Positions 1-8,387 of a stretch of 17,495 nucleotides of DNA are shown here, piece after piece. The notes under the pieces were generated by a model that worked only from the letters and a program-made list of their open reading frames with translations, was not told the origin of the DNA and made no database searches. Numbering within the stretch: the stretch's first letter is position 1; each line of letters starts with the position of its first letter. The position numbers and the translations under genes were made by a program. The stretch is from Pleurotus ostreatus/Saccharomyces cerevisiae fusant (lineage: Eukaryota; Opisthokonta). The stretch lies in NCBI GenBank assembly GCA_024196135.1, contig JAMQCK010000698.1:1-17495 (forward strand), read 5' to 3'.

Positions 1-744
1 GCCGCCGCCGATGCCGACGTCAAGGTTGGCCACGCCGTCGAGGCCAACGCCAATGCCGATGCGGAGATCGAGGTCCTCGACCTTGACCGCCGTCACGACG
101 GCTCCCTCCTGAGCCTCGTTGACACCGCCATCGTCGACATCACGGTCTCTGCTCATGCCCTCAGTAAGCCTTTCCTCAGCCGCCCTTTTTCATCCCCTGA
201 CATCTCTCCCAGTCTACCTCCAGCCTGCCAACGCCACGGTTGAGACGGTCACGACCCTCCTTACCGACATCAAGGTCACCCTCGCCACCCTGCTCGTCGA
301 CGTCAAGGCGCTCGTCGGTCTCGATGTGTCGGTTGTCCTTGGTGTCGTCGCGGATGTCAACGTCATCGGCAAGGTGGTCGCTGATCTCCTCATCGTGAGT
401 ATCCTTCCTCCATCCTTCTGATCTCCCGCTCATCTTCGCCTCAGCTGGTTTTCACTGCCCTCGGTGGTGTCCTCAACATCGTCGCCGTCGCCAAGGTTGA
501 GGTCGTTGCCACTCTCCTCGCTGACATCACGTACGTGTCTACGTCTTTCTTCCTTCTCGCCCGGCCTGACCCTCTTCTCAGCTGCATCGTTGGCGAGCTG
601 CTCCAGGTCGTCTTCGGCCTCGTCGACGGTCTCCTCGGTGTTGTTGGTGGTCTCCTTGCCGTCGTCCTCGGCCTGATCGGTGCCATCCTCCCCATCATCC
701 TCCAGCTGAACGTCAGCGTCCTCATCTCCGTCCTCGCCCTCTAA
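1..744 (+). CDS. Small bipartite (hydrophilic N, hydrophobic C) protein, 5' end outside window
   Basis: Four exons: 1-163, 213-394, 445-530 and 582-744, separated by introns of 48-51 bases with GT-AG ends; the stop is TAA at 742-744. The joined frame is continuous and gives 197 visible residues; the start lies left of the window. The first ~50 residues are rich in Ala, Asp, Glu and Val and are hydrophilic. The rest is a chain of Val/Leu/Ile/Gly segments with alternating Asp (for example LLVDVKALVGLDVSVVLG), and the last ~50 residues are very hydrophobic (LLGVVGGLLAVVLGLIGAI). There is one visible cysteine, so it is not a hydrophobin. The hydrophilic-then-hydrophobic plan recalls SC15-type secreted proteins of Schizophyllum, but this is only a resemblance of composition. 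It could equally be a membrane-associated protein. The coding call is firm; the function is unknown. Confidence 0.75.
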
Positions 745-1188
745 GCGGGCTGGTCGCATCTGCATTCACCTTCGGACTGTAGCATATTCACTCCTACCTA
801 GTCACAACTAGTACTACGCCCTAATCCCAGGCTTCGAATTTTTGTCATCTTGATGTGTGATCATGGGAGTGCAGTCGCCCGGATGGCCAACTTGAGTTTT
901 GTGGGGTCTGCTCTGCCATCGGGGTCGTTGTTTGGATTTCTTCAGCCAGCGAGCAGTCTGCTGAGCGCTGGCCTATGTCTTCGACTTGTGTTTCGTCCTC
1001 GCAAGATGTGTACTTGCTGTCATTCCTACTTCATGGAAGTATGTGTGGACGAATGTGTTTGACAATGGGTAACTTCCTCCCCCTTGTCAAGGGCATGCAT
1101 GTCCATATCGCATGTGAGGACTTCAAGGCGGACGAGCACAAGCGAACATCACAGGCAACGAAGAAATCGGAGAGTGAAGTAACATTTA
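745..1188. other. Intergenic stretch between convergent genes
   Basis: This 444-base stretch separates the stop of the left gene (+) from the stop of the first BTB gene (-), so it should hold both 3' untranslated regions. Short open frames exist but have no family features and no coding-like composition. I see no repeat, RNA gene or clear terminator in it. Confidence 0.5.
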
Positions 1189-2292
1189 TCAAGTAGTATC
1201 TTGTTCGCGCAGCAAGTCAGCCCAAGACGAGCCTATGCGGAAAACCTTGGGTAAGTCGCCCCAGATCTCCTCTCTGCCAGCCTCGTAAGTCTCGCGTATG
1301 TCTTCAAGGCAACCTCTGCAAAGCATCTCCCGTGCACTCCACCAACCCTCGTCATGCACGTCTTCGTAGTCGTCCAGGTAGTGCAGGATCTCGGGACGCT
1401 CGGAAACCTCGTGAAAGCATTCTGTCGTGTCGCAAGCCGAGGTGCAGCAGGCATCCATCTCATCGGGGATCTCGTACGCGAAGGGGAACATGTGGCGACG
1501 TTGTAGGTTTGCTAGTGCGTGCAGGCCCTGCAGGATCGTCGCCTTATCCTGGAAGGACAGCGACGGGTCGTTGAAGACGACGTAGGGCCGCGACATTGTG
1601 ACGGCGCTGGCACACGTGAGATAGGCAAATGGGAGCAAGGATGGCGCGCCGATCTCTCGGGCGAGGCTAATGGCGGCAGACGCTTGCGCGAGGTCGGGTC
1701 GTTTGCGCATGGGCGGTATAGCGCTAAACAATGAAGGGAAGTGACGGTTGAGGACGACGAGGCACTCCCTGCGGAACGCCACGAAGCGGTATTTGGTCGC
1801 CAGGCGAGCAATCCCCACAAGGACGGGAAGAGACGCGCTGAGCGATTGCGTGTGCAAGGTCGAGAGCAGGCTGAGCAGGAGCGTAAGTTACATTCTGCAA
1901 AAGATAAGAAGGCACACACGAGGGATCGTAGAGGGCGTCTAGTAGATATCGCCACCCTTCCGCGCTGTCCCCCGGGAGTAGGACGACGGGACAACCTTCG
2001 AGGTCGTCCTGCGCGACGGGCTGGGGCACGGAGAGCATGTCGCGGAAGATCTCCGAATTCACATTCAGGAGCTGGTCAAGAGGAATATTGAGCCCGCTAC
2101 GCAGTACAGGCAGTAGTCACGACGAACCGTCTTATGAACGCGGAACAGACGATTCTCGACGCGTAGGACCAGGTTTCCGTCGGCGTACCAGTGTCTTTCG
2201 TCGCGTACTCCATTGCCCTTGACCTCTACGTCGGAGTCCCCAGCCTCAGATCTCTGGCGCTTGCGTGATTCTCCTTCGTGCAGGGAGGACAT
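1189..2292 (-). CDS. BTB/POZ-domain protein, paralogue 1
   Basis: Exons (minus strand): 2292-2128, 2071-1920 and 1870-1189; introns of 56 and 49 bases; 332 residues; stop TGA at 1191-1189. The N-terminus carries a basic patch (KRQR, about residues 11-14). The BTB/POZ fold follows from about residue 34 (HWYADGNLVLRVENRLFRVHK, split at intron 1, then SEIFRDMLSVPQ and GWRYLLDALYD). Intron 1 falls right after RVHKT in phase 0, and intron 2 after LYDPS in phase 2, as in the three paralogues. The C-terminal ~225 residues are helical-looking, with cysteines at 237, 238, 242, 247, 270 and 273, and end in a W-x-DLL motif. BTB domains mediate dimerisation and often recruit Cullin-3; no second named domain is visible, so target and pathway are unknown. 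Start chosen because the same MSS...KRQR opening occurs in paralogue 3. Confidence 0.88.
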
Positions 2293-2648
2293 GGCGGTAG
2301 GAGCGCGGAGGCGGTACGTGACGACAACGCATGACGACTCACGTGGGCGCGTTTACCGTCACACTATGGGTTCATGTTCACATCCCGGCTCGCGTCTGGT
2401 GCCTCAATCTCCAAAGAGTCACCAGCTCTGGCATCGTTTTACTAGGAGAAGGGAGCAGCGATAGTCCCTCTGGATACATGAAAAGCTAACCTCATGAGCG
2501 CGTGAGCGTATGAATCTATTCTGAAGTTTAAACGCATGCAATCATCCACGTCGTCTATATGCCCACTATGTCCACAAGTTGCCTAATGAAAATGGAAGGT
2601 AACTAAAGCACCCAGGTATCTGAATCCAAATCGCCCCCTACCCGCTGT
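2293..2648. other. Intergenic: upstream of BTB1, downstream of BTB2
   Basis: 356 bases. It holds the BTB1 promoter (minus strand, right of 2292) and the BTB2 3' region. The only element I can point to is a CACGTG box at 2340-2345. No TATA box was found for BTB1, and no further gene. Confidence 0.5.
2340..2345. promoter_or_regulatory. CACGTG box upstream of BTB1
   Basis: The palindrome CACGTG lies 48 bases upstream of the BTB1 ATG, in the context TCACGTGGG. CACGTG is the core bound by fungal basic helix-loop-helix factors (Cbf1/Pho4 type). The other three BTB paralogues also have one upstream. Function is inferred only. Confidence 0.35.
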
Positions 2649-3749
2649 CTAATATAACTTGAACAGCTTGTCTAACCTCGCCCAGACGGCCCGACTCCCC
2701 TCCGCAAACGTAGCCGAGACACTCGCATAGCACACGTCGCACAGCGGCGCCGGATCCCCCTCCCCCAGCCACCCCAGCGGCTCATCGACGATCAACCACA
2801 CCCGCTCCGGCGCGTCGTGATACCGCTGCGCGTGCGCCTGCGGGCAGCACCGCCCGCCGTTCTGGCAGCGCGCAGGCGGCGTGAAGCGCGTGAAGAAGCG
2901 GAACATGTGCGCGCGCTGCGCCTTGAGCAGCGCGAGCATGCCCCCGCAGATGGAGAGCTTGTCCGAGGTGAGGATGTCGAGGTCGTGCACGATGGACTTG
3001 TTGGACTCGGCGGCGTGCGCGGCGACGATGAGGTAGGCGGGGCGCAGGAGGGAGGTTGCATGCGTCTGGTGCGCGAGGCGGATGACGGTGGTTGCTTCCG
3101 CGAGACTTGGCCATGCGACGCCTTTCGAGTTCGGAGAGGGCGAGGGGAAGTAAGAGGCGATGATGGACGTGATCTTCTGTTCGTAGATATCCATGTTGTA
3201 CTTGTGCGCGAGCTGAAGGAGCCCTGCGAGCGTCGGCAGGCTTTTCTCGAGCGGCTGTGCGCTCAAAGTCTCGAAATATCTAAATGGCTGTCAGACAAAT
3301 GATACCGAACGCGGAAGTAGACACGCACGAGTCGGAATCATAGAGGGCATCTAGCATGGCATCCCAGTCCTGTTTGCTGTCGCCCGGAAGGACGATGTCC
3401 TCGACCCCCCAGTTCTTGATGTCGTCCGAGTCGTCGCGGTGGTGGGCTAGTCGCTTTTCGAAGCTTCGCGAGTTGCCAACAAGGACCTAAGCGCGCGTCA
3501 GTCGCGGGTCACTTCCAAAGATGCACGACCGACCGAATGATGTACCCTGTACGAGCAGTCTTCGACGCATAGCACGATACATCGCTCGCGCTGCAGCGCA
3601 TGGGGCCCGAAGCGTCCATCAAGAGAACGCGGCGCACACGAAATACTACGCGTGCGGTACGCGTAGTACGAGTACCTCGAGTCTGTGTTGGAGGCGCTCA
3701 CAGTGACCCTTCGCTGAACCATAGGCGCGGACGACGTAGAGGCGGCCAT
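2649..3749 (-). CDS. BTB/POZ-domain protein, paralogue 2 (divergent ends)
   Basis: Exons (minus strand): 3749-3534, 3486-3329 and 3279-2649; introns of 47 and 49 bases; 334 residues; stop TAG. Intron positions match the paralogues (after RVHHS, phase 0; after LYDSDS, phase 2). The BTB core is recognisable but diverged (CIVLCVEDCSYRVHHS; then VLVGNSRSFEKR; DWDAMLDALYD; YFETL). The usual W-Y-D-G stretch before it is missing or replaced by a Ser/Tyr/Arg-rich segment, which may be partly intronic: a GTGAGC donor and a CTGCAG acceptor would remove 111 bases without changing frame. The C-terminal module keeps C-x5-C-C and the C-x2-C (CDVC). The protein stops at DKLFKLY, about 15 residues before the end seen in the paralogues. 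The last exon is markedly GC-rich. Likely a functional or recently degrading paralogue; role unknown. Confidence 0.78.
3644..3668. repeat. Perfect 10-bp inverted repeat, 5-base spacer
   Basis: TACTACGCGT at 3644-3653 is followed by GCGGT and then by its exact reverse complement ACGCGTAGTA at 3659-3668. It lies inside the proposed first exon of BTB2, or inside the alternative in-frame intron there. It could form a hairpin in RNA or bind a dimeric protein; it may also be chance. Confidence 0.6.
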
Positions 3750-3809
3750 GGCTGTATGGATAAGTGACGACTGGAGCGTAAGGGGGGACCTCCATCACAT
3801 CCCAGGGTA

Positions 3810-3817
3810 CTTATATA
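3810..3817 (-). promoter_or_regulatory. TATA box of BTB2
   Basis: TATATAAG on the minus strand, about 60-70 bases upstream of the BTB2 ATG at 3749. The position fits a core promoter. The same octamer occurs at 8063-8070. Confidence 0.55.
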
Positions 3818-3876
3818 CGACCCGCATCCGAGACAAGCGCCTGAACTCTTGGGAGGCAATGCGCGGCGGGAGAAGC

Positions 3877-3882
3877 CACGTG
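3877..3882. promoter_or_regulatory. CACGTG box upstream of BTB2
   Basis: CACGTG 128 bases upstream of the BTB2 start; read on the minus strand it is TCACGTGG, the same extended core as at BTB1 and BTB3. Regulatory role inferred. Confidence 0.3.
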
Positions 3883-4040
3883 AGACACAGTCCCCAGTCA
3901 AGCGGGTGCTAATCGCACGGCTTCGATCGTGTACAAAGTCTGGGGTGCAGGCGATGGGCGGCATGGAAACGGTGCATTGAGACAAAAATGGGAGCAAAAA
4001 GAAAAGGAAAGAAAAGAGCAAAAATCCGACAACAGAATAT

Positions 4041-5202
4041 CTAACTGCAAGGCGTTAGCAACGAACATAGGCACGCGATGAACGGTGCTCACCAGGTACT
4101 TTCCGCGTCCTGTATCTGACGCAGCTCGTCCCAATGCCGGCCTAGGCGAAAGAGATCTGGGAGTCGTTCCCAGATTTTCTGGCGGCCTTCTGCGAGTTCC
4201 CTGAGCACGATGGTCCTGCATGATTTGCAAGGTGGCGTTGCCCGCGTCTTGTCGGTGGGCCAGAACGAGGCGTCGTTGACGAAGAAGTACATGTCCTCCG
4301 GCGCCGCAGTGTATTTACCAAATTCATCCTGGAGAAGCGCCGCGCAGACAGAGCCCGAATAGTTTCGTTCGCAAGTCCGGTGGCTCCTCCAGATGTTCTT
4401 CACGAAAGGGAACATGCATTCCCTTTGCAAGCGTATGAGTTCGAGCCGCGCGTGGTAGACAGCCATCTTGTCGACAAGAGGAATGTCTGCCGAGTATATG
4501 GCCGAGTGATCCTCGGCGCATGCAATCGTTAGCAAGGCGCAGGGCAAAAGTGTCATCGCGTTCGTTTCTCGCGCCAGCTTAGCCATGCCGCACGCCTGGC
4601 CAAAAGATGGAAGTTGCGTCACGGGCATGTAGGTCGGCGAAGATGCGAAGTGCTGGGATAAGATTGCCAGGCATTTCGCCCGGCAGTAGTCGATGCGATA
4701 CTTGGTGGAGACGCGGAGCAGGCTCATCGCCGCGGTGAGCTTCGCGTCGAGGTCGAGGCTGTTGAGGGTGTCGAAGTACCTGCAGAAGGTCAGCACCGGG
4801 TCGAAGGCCAGAGCAAGAATGACGCACGTAAAGGAGTCATACAGCGCGTCGAGAAGTTCATTCCAGCCTTGGAGGCGATCGCCTCGCAGCCTAACAAGGG
4901 GACACCCGTCGTACTCCTCCGCTTCGACAGGTGCTGGTAGGGCAAAGACATCTCTGAAAATCTCGGAGTGCTTGGCTAGTATCTGCAGAGCAACTCGCGT
5001 CAGAAGGGAGCCTATGGACGCATTGTGTTATACGCACCGAGCGGTGGACGCGAAAGAGGTTGTCCTCAACGTGAAGGACAACAGAGCCGTCGTCGTACCA
5101 GTGCTTCTCGTGATGTTGTGGGGGGAGAGTGATTGAGTCCATCTCCACTTGCGAGTACTCGAGACGCTGACGCTTGCGAGGGCTGGGCTCGACGGAGGAC
5201 AT
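4041..5202 (-). CDS. BTB/POZ-domain protein, paralogue 3
   Basis: Exons (minus strand): 5202-5038, 4982-4828, 4779-4093 and probably 4044-4041. The first two introns are 55 and 48 bases. Without the last splice the frame ends at TGA 4091-4089 and gives 336 residues. With it, a GTGAGC donor, GCTAAC branch site and TTGCAG acceptor remove 48 bases and the protein ends one residue after AEST at TAG 4043-4041. The N-terminus has RKRQR; the BTB domain starts near residue 34 (HWYDDGSVVLHVEDNLFRVHRS, split at intron 1, then SEIFRDVFALPAP and LLDALYD). The C-terminal region has YFDTLNS, ALLTIACAED, MFPFVKN, cysteines C-x8-C and CKSC, and a final FRLGRHWDEL. This is the best preserved member of the group. 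It is divergently arranged with the 5419 gene. Function unknown beyond likely dimerisation or E3 adaptor-like protein contacts. Confidence 0.87.
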
Positions 5203-5418
5203 GTTGTGGTGATGGTTGGAACCAAGGCGCCCCTAAACCCGGGCCACCGGTCCGCTGCAATGCAAGTCACGTGGGGCGATGTTCATCTTGGGCTTCGCGG
5301 CGCTTACCCTCGACTCGCACCCGACCACTATTGCCTGAGTGCTATAGCGCATTTTTGGGGAATAGAGAATCCCTTGCTTTGAGCAGTATACTATATCTGA
5401 CAAAGTTCCTTGACCCCG
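5203..5418. promoter_or_regulatory. Divergent promoter region, BTB3 / 170-aa gene, with CACGTG
   Basis: 216 bases lie between the BTB3 ATG (5202, minus) and the ATG of the next gene (5419, plus). A CACGTG box (context TCACGTGGG) lies at 5268-5273, 66 bases from the BTB3 start. No clear TATA box was seen for either gene. Confidence 0.45.
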
Positions 5419-5931
5419 ATGGCGAAATACGTCCCTCGCCACCTCCGCCAGAACGCGCCACCGCCCTCTACCTTCACGTCAGACGAGATCAACCTCCGCC
5501 TTGACCTCGTCACCCAGAATCACACCCTCCGCGCACGCTCAGACGGCCGCCTCGCCGCGATCTTTGACTACGAGCGCTCCGTATCCTTCACAAAGGGCGC
5601 CACCCGCGCGCAGATCTTCTGCCACTCCAACCTGCACTTCCTCCCTTCCAAAGACCAGTCCCGCGCCTCAGATCAGTACGGTACCGACGAGTACCCCCTC
5701 TTCCAAACCGCCGACCTTGGCGGCAGGACAAACAGCCTCGAGTTCGTCGCGCTCGTCCGCATCGTGGACGTCGAGATCCGCGAGCCGCACTCGCACGAGC
5801 TCCTGACGCTGCTGAAGGCGAAGTTCGGGGACGGCGCGCGCGACCCGGAGGCGTGGAAGAAGAGCTTGGAAATGCCGTGGGCGGTGATCACGCTGGAGAA
5901 GGTGGAAGGGGCCAAGAATCCGATGCATTGA
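5419..5931 (+). CDS. Uncharacterised 170-residue protein
   Basis: Single uninterrupted reading frame from ATG 5419 (context CCCGATGGCG) to TGA 5931. I do not recognise the family. The protein opens with a basic MAKYVPRHLRQN, followed by Pro-Pro-Pro. The KYVPRHLR string resembles the Y-x4-L-R stretch near the N-terminus of Ded1/DDX3 helicases (eIF4E-contact type), but no helicase follows. The middle is mixed alpha/beta with no signal peptide, membrane segment or cysteine pair; one cysteine occurs in QIFCHSN. A glycine- and acid-rich loop (KFGDGARDPEAW) comes near the end. Probably soluble and cytosolic. It is the only intronless gene in the window. Coding potential is supported by length, good start context and GC-rich third positions. 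Confidence 0.75.
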   Translation: MAKYVPRHLRQNAPPPSTFTSDEINLRLDLVTQNHTLRARSDGRLAAIFDYERSVSFTKGATRAQIFCHSNLHFLPSKDQSRASDQYGTDEYPLFQTADLGGRTNSLEFVALVRIVDVEIREPHSHELLTLLKAKFGDGARDPEAWKKSLEMPWAVITLEKVEGAKNPMH

Positions 5932-6034
5932 AGACGAAGACGAGAGTAAATGTACAGTAGATCCGTTTCGTTAGCGCAGAGAAACTCGGAGTAGGGAATC
6001 GTGAGAAGGTAGAGGAAAGAATCCGCGAACGCAA

Positions 6035-6992
6035 TCAACAGCAGCAGTCCTTCTGTACGATCTCGTTGTTTCCGACTGTATCCCACTGCAAGCTCATCAG
6101 CGATAAGATCCCGGCCGTGCGAGACTGATGCTCACCGAAGACGTGAAGTGACCAACAAAAGCGCCAGCCTACGGCGACACGGCGGTCAGCAACAGTCCAC
6201 TAGGAAGAGTCGCGCACGTACGAAAATCGCAAAGATGATCCCTCCATTGTAGTACATCGCGAGCAACATCATCATATACCCCGCGCCAAACTGCGCGACG
6301 TAGAACAAGCTCCGAATGAGCTGCTGCACCAGCGTCGGCCTGCAAAAGGTCATGAGCGTCGTCCACAGCCACTCGCACACCTCAAGACATGATTGGACGA
6401 CACGGCACCCCGTACTAAGCGAAGAGATTGCCTAGCAACTCACCTGAAAGGCGCCACACCCGCCCCCGCCCCCGCGTCCAACTTCGCCGTCGAGTCGTGC
6501 GCGGCGACACTACTAGCCCTCGCCTCATACCCCTTCACCATCGCCTCATACTCCCTCACAATCCGCCGATCGTACTCCCTCGACGCGCGCCGCGTCCACT
6601 CGACGAGGATGACGAGGAAGAAGATGCCCACGATTGAGCCGGCGTAGTCGGCTGGGGGGGGGGTGGGGTTAGCACAGTGTTTTCCGAGTGAACCATCCCC
6701 AGTGGAAGTGTCTTCGTCTCTGAGACGGGATAGCTTTAGAGAGCGCTAGGACACGCCTACTCACCCTTCGACCGAATATGCCACTGCTCCGAGATAAAGC
6801 ACGCGTCGATGGTGTTCCTGCCCTCCGTTAGCTTCCTCCATCCTCCACAACCACAACGCAGCCCACAACCACAACACAGCCCACACACCAATTCCACATC
6901 ATCGAGATCTTGCACGCGTGCTCAGAGCCCGAGCCCATCCCCATCCCCATCGAATCCGACGAGGAAGAGTTGCCCATGTCGCCCATGTCCAT
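6035..6992 (-). CDS. Ctr-family copper transporter
   Basis: Exons (minus strand): 6992-6889, 6817-6765, 6651-6444, 6339-6222, 6168-6136 and 6085-6035; 188 residues; stop TGA. Ctr proteins form trimers that import Cu(I) across the plasma or vacuolar membrane. The short N-terminus is rich in Met and Gly (MDMGDMGN, SMGMGMGSGS, KISMMWNWNTIDACF). Transmembrane helix 1 is around residues 56-70 (AGSIVGIFFLVILVEW). Helix 2 is around 126-152 and holds the family M-x3-M (Met146, Met150) in YMMMLLAMYYNG. Helix 3 is around 155-170 and holds G-x3-G (Gly163, Gly167). The tail ends in three cysteines (186-188), like the terminal Cys/His copper-handling motif of the family. The small last exons join exactly in frame. 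It converges on the 5419 gene with 103 bases between. A TATA box lies at 7181-7188. Plasma-membrane versus vacuolar type cannot be told. Confidence 0.93.
6845..6880. repeat. Two 18-base tandem copies in CTR intron 1
   Basis: CCACAACCACAACGCAGC at 6845-6862 is followed directly by a copy with one mismatch at 6863-6880, then by a partial third (CCACAC). On the coding strand this is a G/T-rich repeat filling most of the 71-base first intron of the copper transporter gene. It is a small minisatellite and probably length-variable. Confidence 0.75.
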
Positions 6993-7188
6993 TGTGAGTG
7001 AGTCTTCGAGACGCTTGACGCGATTGAAAGCAAGAAGTATGGGGGAAGCAAGACAAGTCGAGGAGGAAGCAAGAAATAGTCAAGGCTCAAACGAAAGCGC
7101 AAGACGGGCGAACGCAAACGCTAAACGGACGAACGCAAGCGATGAAGGGACGTCAAACCGCACCGATCACATAAATTCAGCTTTTATA
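6993..7188 (-). promoter_or_regulatory. CTR upstream region with TATA box
   Basis: TATAAAAG on the minus strand at 7188-7181 lies about 190 bases upstream of the CTR ATG. The sequence between is pyrimidine-rich on the coding strand, as in many fungal 5' untranslated regions. I did not find a convincing copper-factor motif. Confidence 0.5.
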
Positions 7189-7200
7189 CGCACAAAAAAC

Positions 7201-8007
7201 CTAGTATACATAAGGAAGTAGGCGCCCAGTCGCAGGGATCTGAAGGTGCATACGGATCTCTTCGGAAGCTCGTTGCTGACCCTCGGGTACTCGTGCCCGA
7301 TTTCCACGGCGACTCGTGCTCGAATCTACGGCAAGGCGAGGGTAGGAACGGCGCGGCACAAGGGAGACCGCGGTTCGAAGCGGGAGAATAGGGCGCGACG
7401 CGGGAAACGCAGGGAAAGAGAACCAATCGCGAGCCCCCGCAGGGGATCTAGAGCGTAGGCCGGGTAGATGTGGAGCTGATAGAGCGCTCGAGGCAAGGGG
7501 CAGTGGCGAGGGACGAGGTGTAGTGGCGGAAACGAGGGGTTGAGGCGGCGATGGTGGCGACGAGGCATCGAATGGGCAGACAGCAGGGACCTTGGCGAGG
7601 ACGACGACGGGTAAACGGGTGTAGATAGGCCCGGTGAGGTGAGGGGGATGACGAGGAGGCGGAGACAAGAGCGAGAACGGCGAGGGAGGATGTGCAGGCG
7701 CGAAGGGCAAGCAAAGCAGCGAAGAACGAAATGCTTGATGGCAATGGCGATGGTAAAACTGTTGAACACATGGTGAGTAGGTAAGGGGACGAGGCGTCGA
7801 GCCTGCATACGCACCCCAGCATCGCAAGCACGACGATCCCACATCGCTGTGCACTTCTGCCGTACGTCCACCTGGCTTGCAAGTACTAGACCGCCTCAGT
7901 GCGAAGGAACATCCCAAGCTGTACTCTGAAGGAGATACGGAGAGCATAGAGGTCAGTCGAGGCGGGAAGAGAGCATGATAGAGGCGAAGGAAGCAGGGGG
8001 GAACCAT
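7201..8007 (-). other. Pyrimidine-rich transcribed-looking region, coding status unclear
   Basis: On the minus strand this stretch is very C/T-rich, and all three minus frames stay open for long distances because purine-starting stop codons are rare. The longest frame from an ATG after the TATA box would run 8007-7201 (268 residues), but its translation is low-complexity Pro/Ser/Arg/Leu with no family motif. A shorter overlapping frame from ATG 7882 looks no better. A TATA box at 8063-8070 suggests a real minus-strand transcript, so this may be a noncoding RNA, a long leader, or a fast-evolving gene whose introns I cannot place. The flanking 8008-8387 holds the TATA box and a CAA repeat and no other gene. 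Confidence 0.25.
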
Positions 8008-8062
8008 GAGAGGGGAAGCAAGGGGGAAGGGGACCAAAGTCGTCGTGAGGCATTTTCCCCGC

Positions 8063-8070
8063 CTTATATA
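8063..8070 (-). promoter_or_regulatory. TATA box without an assigned gene
   Basis: TATATAAG on the minus strand, identical to the BTB2 TATA box, with a C/T-rich tract and an ATG (8007) downstream. It implies transcription leftward into 8035-7200. Confidence 0.45.
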
Positions 8071-8295
8071 GGCCCGGAGCCGGGCGGCCGGGGCGCACGC
8101 GGCATTAGTGCCGCGAGCCTTTTTGCGATTGGCTGACGCGGTCAGGTGATCGGCGCCAGCGGCGCGTGGGTTTGGTAGAGCGGTACAAGGGCGCGTGCAG
8201 TCAGCGATGAGATTAGGGTGTGCGATAGAGCTCAGTTGAGAAGCGCACAATATACGGAACAGGAATATGAGGGTGTTACAATATGGTCGAATAGG

Positions 8296-8310
8296 ACAAC
8301 AACAACAACA
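8296..8310. repeat. (ACA)5 microsatellite
   Basis: Five perfect ACA units lie in the gap between the pyrimidine-rich region and the 3' end of BTB4. No function inferred. Confidence 0.8.
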
Positions 8311-8387
8311 GTCATTTAGTGGAGGGGATGGATGGCTGTCGCCGACATAGACACTTCGCTAATCGCGTCTAGGACTTCGGCAACATC

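Noticed and set aside
850..1062. 70-residue plus-strand frame with several cysteines as a small secreted protein
   Set aside because: No convincing signal peptide, no splice or promoter support, and it lies in the expected 3' region of a convergent pair.
2817..3302. 161-residue open frame on the plus strand, antisense to BTB2
   Set aside because: Arg/Glu-rich shadow of a GC-rich exon; the minus strand has the BTB family features and correct splice sites.
7201..8250. 349-residue minus-strand frame as a real protein
   Set aside because: It starts upstream of the TATA box, is low-complexity Pro/Ser/Arg, and overlaps other long open frames that exist only because the strand is C/T-rich. Kept only as a region of unclear status.
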